Source of the DNA: Chondrus crispus
Taxonomy: Eukaryota > Rhodophyta > Florideophyceae > Gigartinales > Gigartinaceae
Direction: 5' to 3'
Assembly: GCF_000350225.1 (NCBI RefSeq)
Contig: NW_005179224.1
Location: forward strand, 37,600-101,599
DNA length: 64,000 nucleotides
The stretch's first letter is position 1, and each line of letters begins with the position of its first letter. Positions 38,742 through 48,186 of the stretch are shown here, piece after piece. The position numbers and the translations under genes are program-made. Under the pieces are notes generated by a model. It did not search any database, was not told the DNA's origin, and saw only the letters and a program-made list of their open reading frames with translations.

Positions 38742-39336
38742 TCTGGTACAATTCCACACCACGACCCCCGATGGGAGATGAGCACCGCCTGGACGGGCGG
38801 TTACTATTGTAGCAATTGTGCACGGGCAGTCGGAAAGCGCAGTAGTACCTTCACGGCGTACACGTGGCATAACCGTCGACGCCGGTTGTGGCCACGGGCA
38901 CACGTGTGCGACCCGTCCGGTAAGTAATTAGCAATTAGTAGTTAATGGCACAAATTAGCCAATTTAGCGCAGTAGCTGGTATACAGTAAGTAATAGCTAC
39001 TGTAGCGGGACAGGTGTCCTGGCGTCCCACTTAGGGGTTAAGACCGGGGGCACCTGCCCCGTTCCAGTAAACGGGGGCAGACTCGCCTCCCTTCCCTTTA
39101 CGGATAATTGCTATCCCGTTCCGGTTTCTCTTTTAGTCTCAGGCTTCTAACCCGTGACCGGCCGTCCGGATGTAACACTACCGACCGGCTGCGCGTCACC
39201 AGCCACGTGAGCATTCCCTCTTTTCGAGTCCTTCCGTACGGTTTGCGTTCGCGCGTGGGTTACCCAGCGGCGCGCGCTCCCTTACCTCTAACCCCCCTCG
39301 TTTCCGAGTGCTCGGGGCGAAGGTAGTTATACCACA
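38742..39336 (+). repeat. 3' LTR of the gypsy element
   Basis: About 595 bp, TCTGGTACAATT...GTTATACCACA, nearly identical to the solo LTR at 58458-59049 (which starts TGTGGTAC). A 3-bp indel near 39090 and scattered substitutions separate the two. GAAAT follows at 39337-39341. Confidence 0.85.
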
Positions 39337-40044
39337 GAAATGTTGGTGTCCTACGGACCGACCCAAGACATTGGCGACGCCAACAATAGGCCACTCCGGA
39401 CTTTCGGCACAATTAGAATGCCTGAGATGGCTACTCGGCCAGTGCGTATTTTGGTATGCTTGTTGCGATGGTGGGGGTGTTGCTGCTTGAAGGTTGGTGT
39501 TCGGGTTCCATGTAACGTCTCCGACGTCTGGAGATGGGGTCGGAGTCGGGGTTAGAGCATTGGTCCGTGACGTATCAAATACCTCGATCTCCGTGATTGC
39601 AAAGTGTTTATTCCTGAGGATAAAACCGACTTTCAGATACCGGAACTGACCGGTAAGAACGACAGTATTCCAGTTGTTATAGGAAGGAGCAGTGGCAGTA
39701 CCAATTTTCGTGTAATCCTGTCCGTTTGTGTTGGAGCCTTTGATGGTAAGCTTTGCCGATGGTGGAAACGGAATCTGACCTGAAAAAAAGTTGAGCGAAG
39801 AGAGTGTGTACGACTGTCCTAGGTCCAGAATAGCGTCCCACGGATACTGGCTTTCCTGCCATTGATTGCCGGCGTGTGCCCACGCTGTGCTGGATGCGAG
39901 AGCAAACGAGCCGTCAACTAAGACAGCGCCATTCGCTGAGTTGGAATTGTCAGAGGTAGTGATCGGCGAAATCTGCGCGATGGCGAGGGTTATGATGGAC
40001 TGAAGGAAGACCAGAACGGTGGTGACCTTGAATAAGAAGTTCAT
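39196..40044 (-). CDS. Secreted F5/8C (discoidin-like) domain protein
   Basis: The gene starts at ATG 40044. Residues 1-23 are a signal peptide (AIAQ cleavage context). Residues about 28-158 form an F5/8 type C (galactose-binding-like) domain: WAHAGNQWQES, PWDAILDLG, LSSLNFFSG, FRYLKVGF and ITEIEVFD are the expected blocks. These modules bind carbohydrates or lipids at cell surfaces. A TPTPTPSP linker (164-171) and the start of a second module (VTWNPNTNLQ) follow, then homology ends. From about 39445 downward the frame runs antisense through a gypsy protease fragment and LTR to a stop at 39196, so the natural C-terminus has been replaced by retroelement sequence. The catalytic or second domain is missing. 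Confidence 0.7.
   Translation of the reverse strand: MNFLFKVTTVLVFLQSIITLAIAQISPITTSDNSNSANGAVLVDGSFALASSTAWAHAGNQWQESQYPWDAILDLGQSYTLSSLNFFSGQIPFPPSAKLTIKGSNTNGQDYTKIGTATAPSYNNWNTVVLTGQFRYLKVGFILRNKHFAITEIEVFDTSRTNALTPTPTPSPDVGDVTWNPNTNLQAATPPPSQQAYQNTHWPSSHLRHSNCAESPEWPIVGVANVLGRSVGHQHFCGITTFAPSTRKRGGLEVRERAPLGNPRANANRTEGLEKRECSRGW
39337..39445 (+). pseudogene. Gypsy protease fragment
   Basis: Plus-strand continuation of a gypsy protease (LVSYGPTQDIGDANNRPLRT); the same piece occurs at 59050-59165, where the upstream half of the protease and gag are still present on the other side of the solo LTR. It abuts the 3' end of the F5/8C gene. Confidence 0.6.
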
Positions 40045-41299
40045 TGCGTTGCGTTTTGCGCACAGAATGCGAAGAACGGCAGTTCAGAGTGGTTGTCTTC
40101 GAGTCGAGGCATGGCTTTATGCGCTTGATATGGGAAGCAGGGAGCCGGCGCTTGTCACTTCCGAGGCCAGCTTCTGCCAGAAGAGAAGGAGAACATTGCA
40201 TCTAAAATCACAGTGACACGGCAGTAATACACGGCGAGCGCAATATCTTGGAGATATCGACGACGAAGTACGGCTGCGATATTGGAGGTGTCTTCCTTGT
40301 ATAATTGTGATGATGCTTTTGAGGGGGTGGTTATCGACAGGGAAGGCGCAAGAGTTTCGTATCTGTGCGTGGGAGGCGGTCTTGCATAGAAATGCTTTAC
40401 CTTGCATCTGCTCCTGTCTCGATGGCGGTCGTCGATGAAGAGGAGTGGTGCAAACAAACGGCGGCAACTGGCTAATGCGGTGTACAACCTGAGCGAAAGA
40501 AAATTTTCATACCTCACATGCATCACTTTGCCGCGTGCTGTATTCCGTCCGTTGCAGTCTCAAGTGTGTTCGGAAGATGAGGCAAGGCGCAAGAAAGGCC
40601 TTGCGCTGGTGTCGGTTTCGGCAAGTAGAAACGCAGGCGCAACATTATTGAAGCACATGCAATAGCACACTACGGAGACGCACGCACTGTATTCAAGTCA
40701 ATTCTTTTGTTTCCGGTCGTCGTGCAGTAAATTACGTTTGTGCTGCATCTCACTGGTGGGTGTACTCGGTCCACAAAGTATAAGCAGGCGTCCTTTGTGA
40801 TCTAAAGTAGAGCATTGCGTGCACGTGACGCAGTTGTCTACATAGCAGTGTGTTACCCGTTGTATTGAAACATTGAACATGGTCTTTTGTCGGAGCGGGA
40901 AATATGCGCGACTGCAGCGAAACCTGTCACATGAAAGGGAGCACCGCCGCACCGCCCGCCCAAACTCGCATCCTGCTGTACTACTGTACTCATCTAATGC
41001 GCCACTCCCATTGGCCGTTTACGTGGCTGCGCACGTACGCGCCAGATACCGGCGTTGAGTGGTACAGTGTAATGCTCTTAGAGCAAGGCAACCAGTGCGC
41101 TAAATTTCGAAATTTTAGAGATTTTCCCCTGTTGGCATGTCAACTGGTGCGTGCGCTAATCGCTTTTTTCGGTTGCTATCTGGAAGCACCTATCTCTATA
41201 TTCGTTTCTTTCCTGGCCCAGGATAGAAATGCATATAGCACGCGATCACTCAGAATTCATCGATATTTCATAATCACTATAACCAATCATCTTTCGAGT
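40045..41299. other. Intergenic, duplicated, no gene seen
   Basis: Up to about 41070 this is shared with copy 2 (59762-60790). Minus-strand frames such as 40155-40526 are preserved in both copies, but the duplication is recent enough that this proves nothing. Beyond 41070 the copies diverge. Confidence 0.5.
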
Positions 41300-41735
41300 G
41301 CTATATGCGCCGTGCTTCAGACCCCTTGTCTTGCCGAAAAACTATCGCTTGTTCATACAGTGTCGAAGCCCGCACGGCGTTCGTCTCGATGCCCTCCTCG
41401 CTCAGTTCTGGGAGGATTTCCGCGTCCTTAGACAGCAGACGCTTCCTAAACACCGCTCATTGTACCGCCGTTATACCCCTTGCTCATCATTGCCCTTAAG
41501 TGCAACCACATCGCGCGTGTCCTGTTACGGGGCACTCCTTCTGCGCCATTCCACAGCAGGTTCCCGAGACTGACCAACGCAGTGATGTCAGCGGCCTTGT
41601 CGATCGCCCTCTCCCACAACTCTTTCGCTCGTACCGCATTGCGCTCTACTCCTTCTGCGGGGATAACGGTGTCGATGCCGACCCGGTCGCCCCACGTTTT
41701 GTTAACCAGACCCTCACCTTGACCATAATCCTCCG
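41300..41735 (-). pseudogene. Sel1-repeat gene fragment
   Basis: Minus-strand translation gives Sel1-type units (EEGIETNAVRASTLYEQAI, and further left ERNAVRAKELWERAID followed by a LGNLLWNGAEGV block) in more than one frame. It is closely related to the Sel1 gene at 42465-44489 but carries stops and frameshifts and lacks both ends. Copy 2 of the duplication has unrelated sequence here. Confidence 0.6.
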
Positions 41736-42464
41736 CTTACTGTTTTAGTAATTATCAATTAAATCTACTGTAATTTCCCGAAGATCTGTTTCAGCCAACC
41801 GCTGCATCACAGCAGACACATTTCAGCAGAGAATTCAACAGCGGCCAATGTCACGTGTACACTTGGATCCGTGGCGCAGAGGCTTCAGCGTCAGGCTGCA
41901 GCGCCTGATCCCTGACGTTGCTCCTTCCTCCGCGGTCATCCCGCCTTGTTCCCTTTTGAAGACCCAGACCACCCCTGAGGCCAGCACGCTGTCGAGGGGG
42001 TCGCAGCTCTGACGAGAGTACATTAGACAAGCAGTCCCATGTTTTCATGTCCAAGTCTTGCGTTCCTCTTCAGCGTCGTCGCTTATCTGAGACCTGGGTG
42101 CTGACGAGTGGGGCCCAGCTGTCACGAGAACACATTGGACTAGCAATCCTATGTTTTCATGTCCAAGTCTTGCATTCCTCTTCAGCCTCGTCGCTCATCG
42201 TACCTACCCATGGTGCCATTGCCAAAGCCATTACTCTTGAGGGCATAATAGCGATCAACGAGGTTTTCTACATGCCGAAACGGAAAACTTGTTCGGCCGG
42301 CCGCGTGACACCAAGGATGCCACCCCCTCTCTCCTTCGCAGGCGTGCTCACGTCGCCGATGCCCGCGACGTCGGTGAACAAGTCACCCGCGCAGTCGTCC
42401 ACCGCCTCCCCCCTTTCAGATTGCCGGACCCCCATGCGTTGCCCCCGTTTGCCCCGTGCTGGGC
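41736..42464. repeat. Intergenic with ~112-bp tandem duplication
   Basis: A segment starting CGAGAGTACATT at 42013 is repeated at 42125 (CGAGAACACATT) and includes the shared phrase CATGTTTTCATGTCCAAGTC. Copy 2 (about 61340-61440) has it once. No gene seen; the plus-strand frames here and antisense to the Sel1 gene are shadows. Confidence 0.6.
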
Positions 42465-44489
42465 TCAGCGCCGCCCGGTTGCGTCCTGCACCAGTCGCTC
42501 GAGAAGATCCATCGCCCCACCCCCATCGCGCCCGTTCATCCCGGCTTGGAACAGCCTCGTTGCTCGCGCTGCATCCCGCGCAACCCCGTCCGCTCCGTCC
42601 CGCAGCAGGCAGGCCAGTTTAAGCATAGCGTCGCGGTTATGGCACTTCTCGATCGCACGCTCGTACAATTGCGCCGCACGAGCCGCGTTCGTCCGCACTC
42701 CCCCAGTGCCTTGTACTAGCATTTCCCCGAGTTGCACCATGGCCTCGACGTAGTCGTGCTCTTCAACCGCGCGCTCAAGCAGCTTTGCAGCTCGCGCTGC
42801 ATTCGGCCGCACCCAGTATCCGTCATCCTGCAATAGGCGCGCCAGTTCGACCATAGCAAAGGCATCCTGGGCCTCGTCGATCGCGCGCTCGTACAATTCT
42901 ATTGCGCGAACTACATTCTGCTCCACTCCTGCCGCGCCATGTGACAACAGCACGCCCAGCCCTGTCATCGCGCGCACATCACTGCGCTCCAGGATCGCGC
43001 GCTCAAAGAGTTTCGCAGCTCGGACTTCATCCCGCAGAACACCCTCCCTTCCATTCATCATCACGAATGCGAGTTTGCGCATAGCGCCGCCATGATGCCC
43101 TTCCCGGATCGCACGCTCGAACAATCGGATGGCCCGAACCACGTTTCTCTCCACTTCCTCCGCCCCATCGTCCAGCAGGAGTCCGAGATAGTACATGGCA
43201 CTGACATCACCACTTCTGTCGATTGCGCGCTCGTACAACTCGACAGCCCGACCCACATTTCTCTCCACTCCCTCTGCGCCCTTCTCCAGCAGGACTCCAA
43301 GATCCACCATCGCATCAACATCGTCGTGCTCCTTAATCGCCTTCTCGTACAGCTCCACAGCCCGCGCTGAATTTTGTGCCACCCCGTCCCCTCCCTCGCT
43401 CAATAAATCTGCTAGGTTGAACATCGCGTTGCAATCATGAGATTTTTCGATCGCACGCTCGTACAGCTCGACAGCCCGACCCACATTTCTCTCCACTCCC
43501 TCTGCGCCCGTCCGCAGCAAGCAACCGAGATTCACCATGGCGTCGACCTCGTCGTGCTCCTTAATCACGTCCTCGTACAGCTCCACAGCCCGTGCTGAAT
43601 TTTGAGCCACCCCGTCCCCTCCCTTGCTCAATACAAGTGCGAGGTCGTACATCGCGTACCAGTCATGAGATTTCTCGATCGCACGCTCGTACAACTCGAC
43701 AGCTCGACTCACATTTCTCTCCACTCCCTCTGCGCCCGTCTGCAGCAAGCAACCGAGATTCACCATGGCGTCGACATCATCGTGCTCCTTAATTGCATCC
43801 TCGTACAGCTCCACAGCCCGCGCTGAATTCCGTGCCACCCCGTCCCCCCCGTTGTGCAATACACCTGCTAGTTTGTACATCGCGTTGCAATCATGAGATT
43901 TCTCGATCGCACGCTCGTACAACTCCACAGCCCGACCCAAATTTCTCTCCACTCCCTCTGCGCCCTTCTCCAGCAGGAATCCAAGCTTCACCATCGCCCG
44001 AACATTTTCATGTTTGTCTATTGCGTTTTCATACAACTCCACAGCCCGTACTGCGTCCGTTTCCACTCCTTCTGCCCCCTTCGCCAGCAGTTTTCCGAGT
44101 TGTACCATTGCATCGGCATCATCGTATTGCCGCACCGCGCGTTCATACAGCCCCACAGCGCGCTGTGCATTGATGCTGACTCCTTCCGCGCCCTCTGTCA
44201 GTAGATTACCGAGGCCCACCATCGCGCCGACATGACCATGTTCCTCAATCGCACTCCCATACAGCCTCACAGCTCGTGCGGCGTCCTTCTCAACTCCGTC
44301 TTCGCCGTTTCTCAGCAGGTTTGCTCGCTTGAACATGGCCTCTCCATCACTATCTTGCTCAGGACTCGCTGGTTGATTTTGCTCAGCGGAAATCACGAAA
44401 GCTTCTTCCATACTATGCAGCGCTTCTGTGGACAACTTGAACATGGCTTCAATATACTCACAAACGGCATAGGACCGCTGAACATTCAC
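42465..44489 (-). CDS. Sel1-repeat protein, about 15 repeats
   Basis: The 674-residue product is almost entirely Sel1-like (TPR-related) repeats of 36 residues: GVExNxxRAVELYERAIxxxHDxxAMxxLGxLLxxGAE. About 15 full units and one partial are visible from residue about 60 to the end. Such solenoids are protein-binding scaffolds, for example in ER quality control or signalling; a specific partner cannot be told. Units alternate between GVERN and GVAQNSARA types, so there is a 72-residue (216-bp) higher-order period. The first 50 residues are not repeats and show no signal peptide. The frame is intact. Homogeneity of the units implies recent expansion by unequal exchange. Confidence 0.88.
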   Translation of the reverse strand: MNVQRSYAVCEYIEAMFKLSTEALHSMEEAFVISAEQNQPASPEQDSDGEAMFKRANLLRNGEDGVEKDAARAVRLYGSAIEEHGHVGAMVGLGNLLTEGAEGVSINAQRAVGLYERAVRQYDDADAMVQLGKLLAKGAEGVETDAVRAVELYENAIDKHENVRAMVKLGFLLEKGAEGVERNLGRAVELYERAIEKSHDCNAMYKLAGVLHNGGDGVARNSARAVELYEDAIKEHDDVDAMVNLGCLLQTGAEGVERNVSRAVELYERAIEKSHDWYAMYDLALVLSKGGDGVAQNSARAVELYEDVIKEHDEVDAMVNLGCLLRTGAEGVERNVGRAVELYERAIEKSHDCNAMFNLADLLSEGGDGVAQNSARAVELYEKAIKEHDDVDAMVDLGVLLEKGAEGVERNVGRAVELYERAIDRSGDVSAMYYLGLLLDDGAEEVERNVVRAIRLFERAIREGHHGGAMRKLAFVMMNGREGVLRDEVRAAKLFERAILERSDVRAMTGLGVLLSHGAAGVEQNVVRAIELYERAIDEAQDAFAMVELARLLQDDGYWVRPNAARAAKLLERAVEEHDYVEAMVQLGEMLVQGTGGVRTNAARAAQLYERAIEKCHNRDAMLKLACLLRDGADGVARDAARATRLFQAGMNGRDGGGAMDLLERLVQDATGRR

Positions 44490-44661
44490 GACCTGCCCTT
44501 GTTAAATACCGGTGTTAAATACCGAGAGTGAAGAGTAGCGCAGATTTTACCTTGTTGCCATGCATGCGCTCCTCAATAACACATTGATGTTTCGTGCAGC
44601 GAGTGGAGATTGGTCGAGTATGGCATGGGACTGGGCCGATACAGTAGGGAGAAACAAGACC
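44490..44661. promoter_or_regulatory. Upstream region of the Sel1 gene
   Basis: Shared with copy 2 up to about 44590 (63580). It should contain the promoter on the minus strand. No specific element recognised. Confidence 0.35.
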
Positions 44662-44773
44662 TCTAGTGTCTAGCCGACAATTTTCCTCATTTGAGATTGA
44701 GGTTCAACTTATTTTATTATTTTTATGAGGTCAAATGGCCTCATTTGAGGTCACTTGTCGGCTAGACACTAGA
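44662..44773. mobile_element. 112-bp MITE with 19-bp inverted repeats
   Basis: TCTAGTGTCTAGCCGACAA (44662-44680) is exactly reverse-complemented at 44755-44773. If the target is TA, the element proper begins GTGTCTAGCC and ends GGCTAGACAC, as in Tc1/mariner-type MITEs. The interior is AT-rich with a repeated TTTGAGxTxxxG motif. Confidence 0.8.
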
Positions 44774-45338
44774 ATCATGTCTATGTAGTGTATATCCAAC
44801 AAAGCGTTATCATCACATTAAAAAATCATAAAAATCTGCAATTTTTATTTGTTTTCCACTTTGATCTCCACGGTTTCTATTTTTCTTTGGTAGGTTGACG
44901 CGCTTTCGAATTTTTCTGAAGTTGAAAGCATTCTACGGAATGTCTCTATGCTGCTGGTATAAATTTAGCTCAGAGAAAAATGCTTACTGTACGCAATCAT
45001 TTTCTTTTGAACAGCTTCATGTGCGCCAACGAGTTGGTTTTTGCTAAAACTGACGAGCAGATGCTTTAGCTGTGTGGATGGAATTCTAGTTTCAAGAAAC
45101 AAAAGTTAAATCGCGCCTTGCCTCGTCTGGAAAAATATAACTTTGTCCTCATATGAGGATTACTCCTCAGTAATAGTCCGATACACACTGGCGGACATTT
45201 TTTCCGTTGCAGCGGGATGTTGAGAGAATTCTTATATACACTCACTTTCACCCTTCTCATTGGCTTAATGTGGGACACATTTCAACTTATGGAAAATCCG
45301 CGTATTCAGTGCGCATATGAGGAAAATTTTCCTCTCCT

Positions 45339-46305
45339 GTAACTGTTCAGTCCCTAAACCGTATTTTTTCTGTTTCCAAAACTAAGCTCGATAGATTTAA
45401 ACCAAAAAATACTATTTCTTTAGCGATTTGGACACTTCAAAGAGCCGAGCGCATCTTCAAACGAAAGCGCATCTGGGGCATCAACAGTCAACTTTGGAGA
45501 TAGGCACCCGCTCCGACGACACGTCAACCAAAAACATTCAAATGAAGCCTGTTTAAAGAGATTTTCCTAATTCGTATTTCTGGCGCATTCAAAAAAGCGA
45601 CGTGGCCCATCAATCAGGTCTCAAATGCAAGCCTCACAGCCCTCATCTTTGCACTTTGTCTACGAACCCTCCTTGTCGGTGACAAAATCCGAGCTCGAGC
45701 TGACCTTTCTAGAGCGAGAGCACATAACCTACGCATTTCGGAGGCCGTCTCCTTCCCACAGTTCTCATTCATGGCATCGTTTTTCGGAGATTGCCTCCCC
45801 CTGCGGACCTCCTCTCTGCGCTTCAACGCATCCAGAACTGCATCAGACGTCAGATGTGCCCCTCCCGTCCTCCCGTAGTTCTAATTCTAATAGTTCCATT
45901 CTCTTCAACGTCAGCATCGCGCAATAAACGTCTCCCTGAGGCACGAAAACTGCTAACAATCTGCGACAAAGTAGGCATTTCGGCGTTGTAGTCCTGTGAA
46001 CTCATGTAATTGAAGGGTTGGAACGCTGGGTTATTGAGAAAGGAGAACGCGTGGACTGATCCCACTTTTACTTGTGCTTTCTGTAGTTCTATTCGGTTTT
46101 TTTAGTCGGCAGCATGCAGTCCATTATCGAGACGCAATGCGGCGCCCTTTTTGATGGCGCGAGATGGGTTTGCAGAGTCGGGGCGAAACTTCGGTTTGCA
46201 CTATTTCCCGCGAAGGAGGCAGGAGGAGGTAATACGTTCCGCAATTTTATCGAAATTCTGGATACGGCTTAGGAAAATAATACGATTTAGGGACTGAACA
46301 GTTAC
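45339..46305. mobile_element. 967-bp non-autonomous DNA element
   Basis: Its ends are inverted repeats of about 27 bp with one mismatch: GTAACTGTTCAGTCCCTAAA at the left and its complement at 46286-46305. No transposase frame is present inside, only short frames on both strands (45614-46065). I could not identify a clear target duplication. Confidence 0.7.
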
Positions 46306-46694
46306 CGGCAAGCACGATTCTCCTCGAAACTGTGTCCGGGCCAAAGTGGGACATGCATAAATATCCCATATCGAAATGGAGTAACTTTATTTAAAGACAG
46401 GGCGGTGTCCTAGCAGTAATGTACCAACCGTATCCTACCGGAAATGGCAAGCGCCTCCGTCTGACCAACTTAATACAGTGTGAGGACATTTTAGTGCAAA
46501 ATTACATTTTGCTGTAGTGTGAGATTTTATACTGTAGATGAAGATTTTATATGAATTTTAGAGGAGCGCGCGCAGACAGTCTAGGAAATCCGGGCCGGAC
46601 GCGTGGATACTTTTAGAAGGGATGGAGACGAAATAGAAGTGGGGAAGGTGGGCCAGTGTCGGCAGAGGGAGGTACACCGGACAGACCGGACTCA

Positions 46695-46905
46695 GGGTGT
46701 GTCTTAACATGCCCCGTTTTGCTGCGGTTTGCTTTGCCTTGCCCAAAGAAGTGACTTGGCGTGCTATGAGTGGCTCCTACGTTTTAATTTATGTGTTTAA
46801 GAAAAGCAACGGCTTAAGAAGCATACGGTATTTGTTAAGAATTTAAAAGTATTCCTGGCAAAACCGGGCAAGGCAAAGCAAAAACCAGCCTGTTAAGACA
46901 CGCCC
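46695..46905. mobile_element. 211-bp MITE, TCA target duplication
   Basis: Inverted ends GGGTGTGTCTTAACA ... TGTTAAGACACGCCC, flanked on both sides by TCA (46692-46694 and 46906-46908). It shares its terminal sequence with the element that follows immediately. Confidence 0.8.
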
Positions 46906-46908
46906 TCA

Positions 46909-48119
46909 GGGTGTGTCTTAACTTGCCCGGGTTTGCTTTGCTTGCCCGAGTTTGCCAGTCATTTATTAATTTATTAATGTAAGTACACGCCTTCCCCTTA
47001 CGTTAGTAGTGGACAGGTGTCCCAGAGCGACGGTGCTGACTTACAGAGGCATACAGCGCCATAAATTGCCAGAACACAACGGGGAGGACACTGTGGGTTC
47101 TACAAATTCGCTCCGAGGACGCATCGACAGGGACGTGACATGCTGCAGCGTCAAACAACTTCGCCCGAGGGACGCGTCGACATGGACGCGAGACGCTGCA
47201 GCGTCGCTCGCTTCCGACCCAGAACGTGGCCATTGCGGGTGATCCCAGATCACCGGGATAAATAATTGATCTCACCCCCTACTTCTCTCCTTACTACTCC
47301 GCGGGATAGCGTATCTATCGCCGGCGCTGTTTGGTCAAAAAACGGATCTACAACCACTGCCCAGTATCGCCGTTCGCCTCCCCTCCTTTCTTCTCAATCT
47401 AATCACTCCTACGCAATGCACGGCAATAGAATCATCACTGCTACGACCGCACTAACCGCAACCGCAGCTCTATTCTCCCTCCTTTCATTTCACCAAGCTA
47501 TTTCAAGCTATCCTCGACCCCGAAAATTCACAAAGCCCTTAGATCTCCGACGGGGATGGACCTTTGTCAGAGCCAACAGAATTTTTAACGACAAAGAATT
47601 CAGTCGTACATACCGTATGGAGGGGGGATAATATTTGGTCAGAAACGCCCGCTGCAGACGAGGAAGCAATAGTGAGAGACTTTGCGTTGGTGGCCCCCGT
47701 CTTCCGAATGGTGGGAGTCGGAGAGATGCGCCAGAGGCGCGGAGAACGGCGCACGTGGCATTGAGGTGTGGAAGCCATTTTCAGGAAAGTAGTAGGCAGA
47801 GAGGTGCTTCGTAGAGTTGGGTTGCCTTTGCGAGATGGCAGGTGCATAGATTTTTGCAAAGGGGGAGTTGAGGATGTTTTCGGCAAGGGGCAAGCACTGC
47901 GTCCACCGGAGCACAGCGTCCAAATTCGAAAGTTACAAACTTACAAAAGTAGCCAATATATGATTGACATTTGTCATTACACACTGACATAACTTGAGCT
48001 TGCAGTGTAGGGTCGTACTTAGTTTCAAATCATATATTAACGCCCAGTAGCCAATAGTAGTGCAAATCATGGCTCGAGCAAGCAAACCCGGGCAAACTCG
48101 GGCAAGTTAAGACCCTCCC
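46909..48119. mobile_element. 1,211-bp element of the same family, abutting
   Basis: It begins GGGTGTGTCTTAACTTGCCC and ends with the imperfect complement GGGCAAGTTAAGACCCTCCC; TCA at 46906-46908 and 48120-48122 flanks it. It shares the middle TCA with the previous MITE. Short related GC-rich segments repeat inside (about 47110-47150 and 47165-47205). No transposase frame is recognisable, so it is non-autonomous. Confidence 0.78.
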
Positions 48120-48186
48120 TCAATCTCGCGAGACGCGACCGCACCCTTCCCCAGAAAGCACCACCACCCCCTTTTACCTCACAACA

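Larger units (their letters stand above)
33839..39336 (+). mobile_element. Ty3/gypsy element, 3' half, with antisense ORF
   Basis: The unit starts abruptly inside the integrase catalytic domain at the inverted-repeat junction and runs to a 3' LTR at 38742-39336. Order: integrase-chromodomain (plus), a GC-rich repeat region, a 772-codon ORF on the minus strand, a polypurine tract, the 3' LTR, then GAAAT, the target sequence. Gag, protease, RT and the 5' LTR are absent. GC is much higher than in flanking DNA. The same LTR with the same GAAAT target occurs as a solo LTR at 58458-59049. Confidence 0.8.
38742..44590 (+). repeat. Segmental duplication, copy 1
   Basis: From the gypsy LTR through the protease fragment, the F5/8C gene, flanking sequence and the Sel1 gene, this segment matches 58458-63580 in the same orientation with high identity. 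Differences: this copy keeps gypsy internal sequence to the left, has a Sel1-gene fragment at 41070-41757 where copy 2 has other DNA, has a 112-bp tandem duplication at about 42013-42236, and has two more Sel1 repeats. Confidence 0.9.

Noticed and set aside
40155-40526. 123-codon minus-strand frame conserved in both duplicate copies (also 59872-60243)
   Set aside because: The duplicates are too similar overall for conservation of one frame to mean anything; no recognisable domain.
42465-44489. Regular about 108-bp periodicity that could suggest a CRISPR or satellite array
   Set aside because: It is fully explained by 36-residue Sel1 protein repeats in one open frame.
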